This document shows positions 16,833 through 23,480 of a stretch of DNA of 64,000 nucleotides, piece by piece (position 1 is the stretch's first letter; each line of letters starts with the position of its first letter). This stretch comes from Ryuthela nishihirai (taxonomy: Eukaryota > Arthropoda > Arachnida > Araneae > Heptathelidae). Under the pieces are notes generated by a model that was not told where the DNA came from, made no database searches, and worked only from the letters and a program-made list of their open reading frames with translations. The stretch is from contig JAWZYU010000013.1 of assembly GCA_038380435.1 (NCBI GenBank), positions 9,809,901 to 9,873,900 on the forward strand, given 5' to 3'. The position numbers were made by a program, and so were the translations under genes.

Positions 16833-17247
16833 CCCCACAATAAATAACTATAGGCACGTCATAGAATTTACTGACGAAAAACCACTGAAATATGTGACAA
16901 TAGAAAATGACAAGCCGTGTGCTTGCAACACCATAGATGACATTTCAGTCTCAAACAACACTATTTATGTGGCTGACGACAAACACCTACTCTCGGGGTC
17001 AATGTATTATCTTATTCAATATTGCTCGTTCTCGGAATTTGAGACGGCTCTCGCTTGGATCCTAAAATCCAATTACAGCACGCCTAAATTTCAAAATTTC
17101 AAATTGTCGAATGAATACTTTAAACTAAAATGCATACAGTGCTGCGGATGTAAACGATTTCAAATCGAAGGTATCCCTTGTTTTTTCACACCAGAACAAA
17201 TTGTGTTTCGCGAAATGATTGGACTAACTGTTAACAATATAATCTAA
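16804..17247 (+). CDS. Unknown Cys-containing viral protein (147 aa)
   Basis: The C-terminal third contains CIQCCGCKRF and a further Cys (IPCFF), a possible metal-binding knuckle; an earlier CAC lies near residue 38. No membrane segment is present. It begins 29 bp before the end of the previous gene and stops one base before the P74 ATG, with the P74 TAAG motif embedded in its last codons. Not recognised. Confidence 0.65.
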   Translation: MVRLYFDRIDPTINNYRHVIEFTDEKPLKYVTIENDKPCACNTIDDISVSNNTIYVADDKHLLSGSMYYLIQYCSFSEFETALAWILKSNYSTPKFQNFKLSNEYFKLKCIQCCGCKRFQIEGIPCFFTPEQIVFREMIGLTVNNII

Positions 17248-17248
17248 G

Positions 17249-18742
17249 ATGGAAGTTATCGATTATGACATTAAGCACGCTCTAGCTTATGCCGAATATT
17301 ACGTAACGAAATACAAATACGAAAAATGCAAGAAATATCACTACTTATTTACTTATGCACATGTGAGTGAAAGAGCAGCTACCGCAGATGATTTTTACAT
17401 TCCGCCCAAAATTGCAGACAAGTGTAAGATCATTACTTACAAATTTAACGAAATTGGCTGCAATTTGATCAGTTGCTTTCCATATTTACCCAATGAGGGA
17501 GAATGTACCAAAGATTCGCAACCTAGATACATTCACTTGGGAGAAGAATACACATTAGCATGTCAGCCAGCGTGTTTTAAATTAAACCCCCAAAGCGATA
17601 AGCCTTCTCCATTCGACGTTAGTTTTAAAAATGGCATATGTAAAATGAATAACTTTATAATTAAAAAATTTGCTATAGACCAAAATAACAAGAGACCCAT
17701 CAAACATACCGGATTAAACGTAGATGAGAACCATCGACTGAAAATAAACAAACTGTATTGTAAATCTTACGGCTTATTTTTCGACAAAGATGATTGTTAT
17801 TTAAACAAGGGACAAGAAATTGCCGAATTTTTTATCGGAACAACGACATATAGATGGACCGATAGTAAAATCACTAAAGAGGAAATTCCTCCCCCTCCTC
17901 CCACTAAATTACCAGAATGGATAAGTTATCACTGGCCCAAACCACGTATGAAAAGAGAAGTGAATGAAGCTAATCACCCCTTATCGGCAATATTCAAAGA
18001 TACTGAAAGTGTAGTTTTAAATATGGCCAGAGATATTTCCATAGATTTAGGAGTAGATCTTACATACGCCCAGTTGAAAAGGTTCATTGGTAAATCACTA
18101 CCAAAAATGTTAACAAAATCCACGGCTAATTTATTATCAAAAGTTAACTCTAAAGTTTTACTGGGTGCTATCACTCATATTATAGTGAAGAAAAACGTTA
18201 GTTTTGCCATTTCACTCGCTGTCAAATTATCTACAGCAATGACCGTAATAGGAATTATATATATACTAGCAACGATATCTTTCTCAATCGCAGATATGAT
18301 AGATCCTCTCGATTACAATACAGTTTTAAATAAAAAGGCATTAGACGCCATTAGTTTAGAATTTAACAATAAATTGTTTCATTATCTAGGGGTATACGAA
18401 TATCCCGAAATTACTCCTATGTTTGTATGGGAATATCTCGAAATGAATCTCCCAGAAGACGAAAACTATCTTAAATTATTAATTGAAAAAATGAATGAAT
18501 ATATCGATGCGTTAGATAATAATTTTTATGGCCAAGCTAAAAAATTAAAAGTTCCCCAACTCTACCACGTCGAAAAGAAAAAGAATTCACACGTTTATTT
18601 TTTAGCTGGTCATTTGTTAATTACTTCAATCATTATAATATTTGCATTCTTATTTGTAAAAAAAGTAGCCCTTTTTTCCATTTGTTTTTTATATTTTACA
18701 ATCTTGTATAACAAGTATGTATTAAACGATTCGTGGTTATAA
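17249..18742 (+). CDS. p74 (pif-0): P74 / PIF-0-type per os infectivity factor (envelope protein)
   Basis: This 497-aa protein is recognisable as the P74/PIF-0 family, an occlusion- or virion-envelope protein needed for oral infection in arthropod nuclear DNA viruses. The N-terminal part holds DDFYIPPKIADK (47-58), GCNLISCFPYL (70-80) and YTLACQPACF (101-110), the characteristic Cys-bearing blocks. A proline run (PPPPP, 214-218) is followed by a basic site (KPRMKREV, 231-238). The C-terminal half has a hydrophobic stretch (about 319-347) and a terminal membrane hairpin (about 450-486). It is shorter than baculovirus P74 proteins, which exceed 600 aa, mainly through shorter loops. The frame is intact. 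TAAG immediately precedes the ATG (17245-17248). Confidence 0.85.
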   Translation: MEVIDYDIKHALAYAEYYVTKYKYEKCKKYHYLFTYAHVSERAATADDFYIPPKIADKCKIITYKFNEIGCNLISCFPYLPNEGECTKDSQPRYIHLGEEYTLACQPACFKLNPQSDKPSPFDVSFKNGICKMNNFIIKKFAIDQNNKRPIKHTGLNVDENHRLKINKLYCKSYGLFFDKDDCYLNKGQEIAEFFIGTTTYRWTDSKITKEEIPPPPPTKLPEWISYHWPKPRMKREVNEANHPLSAIFKDTESVVLNMARDISIDLGVDLTYAQLKRFIGKSLPKMLTKSTANLLSKVNSKVLLGAITHIIVKKNVSFAISLAVKLSTAMTVIGIIYILATISFSIADMIDPLDYNTVLNKKALDAISLEFNNKLFHYLGVYEYPEITPMFVWEYLEMNLPEDENYLKLLIEKMNEYIDALDNNFYGQAKKLKVPQLYHVEKKKNSHVYFLAGHLLITSIIIIFAFLFVKKVALFSICFLYFTILYNKYVLNDSWL

Positions 18743-18769
18743 AAAAACAAGACTCCCAAACTTCTAAAC

Positions 18770-19100
18770 ACACTCGCCTACCTAAAAAATTTCTATTCCA
18801 AGCTTCCTCGCATACCAAGGTTCGCTTCCCAAGCTCGCATAAGCTTCCAAGAATAAGTATTCCAAGGTTCACTTCCCAAGCTCGCATAAGCTTCCAAGAC
18901 TAAGTATTCCAAGGTTCGCTTCCCAAGCTCGCATAAGCTTCCAAGACTAAGTATTCCAAGGTTCGCTTCCCAAACTAGCTATTCCAAGCGCTCTAAGATA
19001 CGCTTCCAAGCGCTCTAAGATACGCTTCCAAGCGCTCTAAGATACGCTTCCAAGCGCTCTAAGATACGCTTCCAAGCGCTCTAAGATACGCTTCCAAAGC
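18770..19100. repeat. Two nested tandem arrays after P74
   Basis: The left part (about 18795-18975) has three to four units of about 49 bp built around CCAAGGTTCGCTTCCCAAGC with TCGCATAAGCTTCCAAGA. The right part (about 18985-19096) has about five to six 22-bp units of CCAAGCGCTCTAAGATACGCTT. Both share the CGCTTCCAAG core, so the short array probably grew from the long one. No coding frame continues through it. Confidence 0.85.
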
Positions 19101-19117
19101 CACACTAACCAAGAATA

Positions 19118-19264
19118 ATGCTTTATTTTAACATTTTAATGTTACTCTTATTATTTTTAATGTATTGCAAAATGTATCAAAATTATATAAGTTATTTCAC
19201 TGGAGTAAATAACATAAAAACATTTAACTTGTTAAAATTAAAACGAGAATCTGTCTTTATCTAA
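19118..19264 (+). CDS. Tiny membrane ORF (48 aa)
   Basis: ATG at 19118 and TAA at 19262-19264 encode MLYFNILMLLLLFLMYCKMY followed by a 28-residue basic tail. The N-terminal hydrophobic segment (2-17) is an obvious signal-anchor. The stop is 6 bp before the ATG of the 379-aa gene and nothing else occupies the gap after the repeat array. Arthropod-virus infectivity complexes contain very small proteins with just this topology, but 48 residues are too few to assign a family by eye. It may equally be a chance ORF. Confidence 0.4.
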   Translation: MLYFNILMLLLLFLMYCKMYQNYISYFTGVNNIKTFNLLKLKRESVFI

Positions 19265-19270
19265 TAAAGA

Positions 19271-20410
19271 ATGGCTTACACAGATGTTCTAATGGGAAAA
19301 GAAATAATTAATTTCTTTAAAAGCATAATATTGGGCGGCGAAAATTCATGTTCTAGTAGTGATCCCGTTACACAATTACTGATAAACGAAACTAAACAAA
19401 TTTTAGAAAAATATTTTAATGTGAAAGATGTCATGGCTAGAGGTGGTCTGTTAAAATGCCAACAGGATGTGAATGCGGATCTGCAGAGTTTTATTAATCA
19501 CGTATCTGAGTGTAATGCTAATTTCTACAACGACAACAATAAAACATCCGAAAGGCCTCAATTTCATACCCCAATGGTTAATCGCTTTTACGACCAGTTA
19601 CAAGTCGCTTGCAAAGGTGATTTAAACAGGGGTATATCGTCTAATAAATACGTTCACGATTTAATGAATCGTGACCATTCTCCCTTTAAACTCTCTGCCC
19701 CCAAGAAGAATGATAATTATTCAATCTTGGCGAGTATAATGAATGGAGACACCGATAGTGTTTACGAGTTTACAGACGCTCATTTTTGGGGTAGCATCGC
19801 TCGAAACACCATATTGAAAACATTATCGAACGACGAACGTTTAAAGATAATTAGGAACACTCCTAATCAGTACTTGAGAGATATACAGATATTATATCAG
19901 ATAAAGTGCAACTCTTTAGGTAAAATCATCCCGCCATTCGCTTTAGACTTGGTGGTCGACGAGGAATACTTAGAAAGCATTCATTGGTCTAATCCAGACA
20001 CATTTCTCCACTTCTTAAAAGAATATCCCAATCATCAATTAACTCTCACAGTTAAACAATTATTCACAAAACTCTTCAATTCCTTCTTGAATGCGTCAGA
20101 ATGCGACTCTTCCACATTACTAGAAGAAAACACTGCAAGATATATTTCTAAATTTATCAAAAATGTTTTAAATGTAGATATTTATATCCCCCAAGTTCTA
20201 TCCAATAAGATCCCACCCAAAGTCATTGACGTATTTATACGATTATTAGCTTACGTTAACAAGGAAAATTTGTGGCAAGATATACCAGTCACTACAATCA
20301 TCGCTGAAAATAACAACACGACTGCATTATTAAAATTATTTTATAAATATTTAACCATAAAAAATGAATTACATCAATTTAAAAAGAATGGCTTAACAAC
20401 CACTCTCTAA
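19271..20410 (+). CDS. Unknown viral protein (379 aa)
   Basis: A long soluble protein, largely helical, with an N-terminal region carrying few cysteines (C23, C54, C70) and no motif I can name. There is no membrane helix or signal peptide. The size and lack of catalytic residues would fit a structural protein such as a capsid or tegument component, which is a guess. The end overlaps the convergent minus-strand gene by 32 bp, so both frames are selected together there. Confidence 0.7.
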   Translation: MAYTDVLMGKEIINFFKSIILGGENSCSSSDPVTQLLINETKQILEKYFNVKDVMARGGLLKCQQDVNADLQSFINHVSECNANFYNDNNKTSERPQFHTPMVNRFYDQLQVACKGDLNRGISSNKYVHDLMNRDHSPFKLSAPKKNDNYSILASIMNGDTDSVYEFTDAHFWGSIARNTILKTLSNDERLKIIRNTPNQYLRDIQILYQIKCNSLGKIIPPFALDLVVDEEYLESIHWSNPDTFLHFLKEYPNHQLTLTVKQLFTKLFNSFLNASECDSSTLLEENTARYISKFIKNVLNVDIYIPQVLSNKIPPKVIDVFIRLLAYVNKENLWQDIPVTTIIAENNNTTALLKLFYKYLTIKNELHQFKKNGLTTTL

Positions 20411-20906
20411 TCAGTAAGACCTTTTGAAATGCGCAACACTTGTTACCAAAATGAAAATTACAGTCTCTGATAATATTAGGATAAATATTTTGCAAGGTTT
20501 TTAAGTTGGGACAACCCACGTCTTCCAAGTTGAGATAAGGAATACCAGCTCTCTTCAAAATGTTAGATTGGAAACTATTACCCTTAATTCCAAACACACG
20601 AGCGGGAAATTTAATTTTTAATTTGGCATATCTCGTTTTCAAAAACCAAATGACTTGTTCGAATTCGTACATCTTATTACCCCGATATTGAAGATGGGTA
20701 CACATTTGTGTGTCTATCGACTTCTTTACTACACAGGGATTAAATAATCGAAGAGCCGTACTATAATTTAAATAACTCCTTAAGCAAAATTTAACAGATT
20801 TTCCTTCAATGTCATAGTATCCAACTTCTAAGATGTAATATCTAGTCTTTTCATCTCTATATAGTACGACTCCTTGCGTGTGAACGATAGCAGAAACAAG
20901 CGTCAT
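20379..20906 (-). CDS. Unknown 175-aa protein with GCP/Cys-His motif
   Basis: The C-terminal half has a distinctive block: FGIKGNSFQSNILK, then IPYLNLEDVGCPNLKTL, then DCNFHFGNKCCAFQK and a final WLL. Spaced Lys-Gly, Gly-Cys-Pro and Cys-His-Cys-Cys elements of this kind recall a family of RNase H-fold-like proteins found in arthropod viruses and selfish elements, but I cannot confirm that without a profile search. The N-terminal half is beta-rich (VVLYRDEKTRYYILEVGYYD). It is divergent from the XRN-like nuclease, with 47 bp between the starts, and convergent with the 379-aa gene. Confidence 0.65.
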   Translation of the reverse strand: MTLVSAIVHTQGVVLYRDEKTRYYILEVGYYDIEGKSVKFCLRSYLNYSTALRLFNPCVVKKSIDTQMCTHLQYRGNKMYEFEQVIWFLKTRYAKLKIKFPARVFGIKGNSFQSNILKRAGIPYLNLEDVGCPNLKTLQNIYPNIIRDCNFHFGNKCCAFQKVLLIREWLLSHSF

Positions 20907-20953
20907 TTAAATAAAAAAATCTTTTTCCTTTTCGTATTATATAGGAAGAAAAA

Positions 20954-22177
20954 ATGGGCATTACCAATTTCACTCTATTATTAAAAGCTTTAAACTGTAA
21001 ACCCGAACCTTATATTACAAATGAATTCGACAGTATATTAATAGACATTCAGAGCATTTTATATTCTGAAATATCAAAAATCGATTCTCAGATTTCAGAC
21101 ACACTGGATTTTGTAAAATGCAGCGTGACCAAATGCATAGGTAAAATACTCCAATCAATCTTGGATCACGACAAGCATACCTTAAATCATTTAAAAGTAA
21201 TTATATCCTTCGACGGAAGTTGTGTACCCATGAAATTACCCACTCAAAAGGAGAGAAGACTAAAAAACACACCCGTACAGACCGAAAAAGAAATATTATT
21301 AGCTTCGTTATTCGAGAATAACGTGGTTTCCCAAACTGTAGCGAACCATCTGATAGACGTATTGGACACAAATAGTCAATGGTTTAAAAATAATTATTTA
21401 TCACTAGTACGAACATTTCCCAATAAAATTACTTATTACATCAGCGGAAGTGATAACGAGGGAGAAGGGGAACAAAAGTTATTCGATTACGCCGTAAAAT
21501 ATCAATGTAATAAATTACTGATAATTAGTGTAGATAATGACGTGTTTATAATTTCTTGCGTTCGAGCAAAACATTTCGAAAGCATAGAAATTAGTAAGAC
21601 GGGTAAAGATTTTTATGCCCTGAATGATTTATCACATTTTATCCAACAAAAATTAGTCTACGCGTCATTTTTATTTGGAAACGACTTTATTCCTACCATC
21701 ATTAATTTAACGGAAAGTAACGTGAAAACCATTTCAAATTATTTAAAGAAAACGGAAAAAAATAACATGGTTGAAATTATCTATAATTTAATTAAAGTGT
21801 TACAGGAAACTAAGAAAATTAGATACAAAATTAATCAAGCAAAAAACTCATTCATTCTAGTTTCCTTTTGGAAAAATTGCCTGTGGATCTCGGATTATTA
21901 TTCACGTTCTAATTTTCCGCAAAAGTTTATACACAACCATTTTTATTCGGCTTACGAGCGTAACGCATTTCTCGCTTCTAGTTTAAAGTGTTTAGAGGAC
22001 GCCTTTCAAATAGCCAATAAAGAATATTACGCAATTAAGAATCAAACTATCAATACTCAGCCTGCAAAAATTCAAGTGTTTAACCCCACGATCTTAAAAA
22101 TCATAGAGCCTTATCTTTTAAACGAAGTAAAAAAACAATACATAACCAGAATCCACTGGGACATTAAAAAAGTTTAG
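20954..22177 (+). CDS. XRN-like 5'-3' exonuclease (FEN/XRN superfamily)
   Basis: The 407-aa protein has the acidic-residue series of the PIN-like XRN/FEN nucleases: MGITNF start, LIDIQSILY (D31), ISFDGS (D87) followed by the basic KLPTQKERR, SGSDNEGEGEQK (E170 and E172 region), SVDNDVF (D194/D196) and FGNDFIP (D244). The order and the GSD-GEGE and GNDF-P wording are specifically XRN-like rather than FEN1-like. It would degrade or trim 5' ends of RNA or DNA. It is about the size of the catalytic core only; the long C-terminal domains of cellular XRN1/2 are absent. All visible metal ligands are present. Nudiviruses carry FEN-type nucleases; a viral XRN core suggests either that gene or a separate acquisition. 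Confidence 0.8.
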   Translation: MGITNFTLLLKALNCKPEPYITNEFDSILIDIQSILYSEISKIDSQISDTLDFVKCSVTKCIGKILQSILDHDKHTLNHLKVIISFDGSCVPMKLPTQKERRLKNTPVQTEKEILLASLFENNVVSQTVANHLIDVLDTNSQWFKNNYLSLVRTFPNKITYYISGSDNEGEGEQKLFDYAVKYQCNKLLIISVDNDVFIISCVRAKHFESIEISKTGKDFYALNDLSHFIQQKLVYASFLFGNDFIPTIINLTESNVKTISNYLKKTEKNNMVEIIYNLIKVLQETKKIRYKINQAKNSFILVSFWKNCLWISDYYSRSNFPQKFIHNHFYSAYERNAFLASSLKCLEDAFQIANKEYYAIKNQTINTQPAKIQVFNPTILKIIEPYLLNEVKKQYITRIHWDIKKV

Positions 22178-22340
22178 AATATCCACTAGAACAAAAGCTT
22201 TCAGTGGAATTGGCTTTAGAATTTACTTGCTTGCCTTGAGGACATTCTAAATTTCACTGGGACATTAAAAAAGTTTAGAATATCCACTGGGACATTCACT
22301 GGAACTAGCTTTAAACCTAAAATTAGTTTTAGAATTCACT
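22178..22340. repeat. Duplicated tail of the nuclease gene
   Basis: The last codons and stop of the nuclease gene (CACTGGGACATTAAAAAAGT then TTAGAATATCCACT) are copied at about 22254-22288, and shorter pieces (CACTGGGACATT, TTCACTGGAA, AGCTTT) recur to 22340. This is the same gene-end duplication seen after the helicase. Confidence 0.75.
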
Positions 22341-22346
22341 GGAAGC

Positions 22347-22568
22347 TTAAACTTTTTTATCTATCGCGTTGACTATTAACACGGACTTGGCCCCCCTTCT
22401 CATTAATTCTAAGACGGGCACTCTGGGAATGAATCCCCTAAAGTGCGGAAGTTTCGCGTAATCATTTAAGATGACCAACCACCGTAATATAAAGTCCTTG
22501 TGATTTTTAAATTCGAATAAAATCCTAACAAAAAAATTAATCACTTCGAGTTGAATTTCACGTTCCAT
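22347..22568 (-). CDS. Small unknown protein (73 aa)
   Basis: ATG at 22566-22568 overlaps the 3' end of the upstream minus-strand gene by 28 bp. It is a mixed helical, basic sequence (RRGAKSVLIVNAIDKKV at the end) with no membrane span. It could be a genuine small viral gene because it fills the gap and overlaps tightly, but it has no family signature. Confidence 0.5.
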   Translation of the reverse strand: MEREIQLEVINFFVRILFEFKNHKDFILRWLVILNDYAKLPHFRGFIPRVPVLELMRRGAKSVLIVNAIDKKV

Positions 22569-22975
22569 ATCGCAAAATAACAGGATACCAGTATTAGTAG
22601 AAACAACACAATGCTATTTATTTTTATCTGGGGAAATGGATGTATACCGAATATATAATTAAAAGATTTCTCGTGATCGAATATTTTGTACAGTTTTTCA
22701 AATTTTTTTAATGGTTCTGGAACGTTTATAAAATCATAATTTGAATTAAAACTTATAATTGTATCTTCCCAGTCTACTGTATTCAATTCCTGGAAATCAT
22801 AAGTTTTAGCATAGGGATATTTCTCATAAATTTCGTTCAGTTGTTTTAAACGCAAAGTTATTAATTGAACGGTAAATATTAAACAATCGGGATATTCCAA
22901 TATAATGTACTGATTTACGAATTTTATTTTATATTTAATCCAAGGATCACGGACTAATATTTTTTCGTACGTCAT
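22541..22975 (-). CDS. Tail-anchored membrane protein of unknown function (144 aa)
   Basis: The frame is open for eight more codons to 22999, but those lie in GC-richer sequence with a hairpin; ATG 22973-22975 (MTYEKILVRDPW) is the likely start. The body is soluble and helical, and the C-terminus has one hydrophobic span (NSIVLFLLILVSCYFAIW, about 121-138) with a short basic tail. This tail-anchored form is frequent among envelope-associated proteins of arthropod DNA viruses. It is the rightmost viral-looking gene. Not recognised. Confidence 0.65.
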   Translation of the reverse strand: MTYEKILVRDPWIKYKIKFVNQYIILEYPDCLIFTVQLITLRLKQLNEIYEKYPYAKTYDFQELNTVDWEDTIISFNSNYDFINVPEPLKKFEKLYKIFDHEKSFNYIFGIHPFPQIKINSIVLFLLILVSCYFAIWNVKFNSK

Positions 22976-22987
22976 GTCTTTACTTGG

Positions 22988-23024
22988 CCGGTCGTGCAAA
23001 GCGCCACACTCGGTGCATGACCGG
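22988..23024. other. GC-rich hairpin at the edge of the viral block
   Basis: CCGGTCGTGCA (22988-22998) and TGCATGACCGG (23014-23024) are inverted with one mismatch around a 15-nt loop. It lies immediately outside the last viral gene, where composition changes from AT-rich coding to GC-richer, repeat-rich DNA. It may be a recombination or terminal hairpin, or chance. Confidence 0.45.
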
Positions 23025-23034
23025 GAACCGCCCG

Positions 23035-23480
23035 TAACATCCTCCTTCTAAAAACTAAGACTTATTTACTAAGAGAGGACTTATTTACTAAAAGAGCTAA
23101 TATTTAGAACAAAGAGAGGAAGATTTACTTTTTTAAGCCTTTACTAAGAGAAAGACGGGTATTTTTAAGCCTTTACTAAGAGAGACGGGTATTTTTGGTA
23201 GACGAAGGAGAGCATGTGGCAACCTCAATGGCGGAAACAGGGTTATTACCATTGGTGCTCGAACTGCCGACCGTGTGGAACTCACAACGGCATGGACAGC
23301 CCGTAGGTCTGGCCCGAATGGCAGCGTGCTACAAGAGCACTATCAACGGGGGAGTCTCGTACAATGGGATCCGATGGCGCGTCACTGTGCATGAGAGGTG
23401 TGTACACCACTATGCGTTCGTCCATACTTTCCTATGTTCTTATTCCCCACTAAATGATGACCCTGTAGGAACTATATTTC
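23035..23480. other. Transition segment without a convincing gene
   Basis: 23040-23190 holds short direct repeats of ACTTATTTACTAAGAGAG and TTTTTAAGCCTTTACTAAGAG, evidently ancestral to the satellite that follows. 23195-23500 is GC-rich and open in one frame, but without an ATG near the start and with no recognisable domain. Confidence 0.5.

Noticed and set aside
16804..17247. LEF-5/TFIIS-type zinc ribbon
   Set aside because: The cysteine spacing (CIQCCGC plus one later Cys) does not match a paired C-x2-C ribbon with the usual acidic loop.
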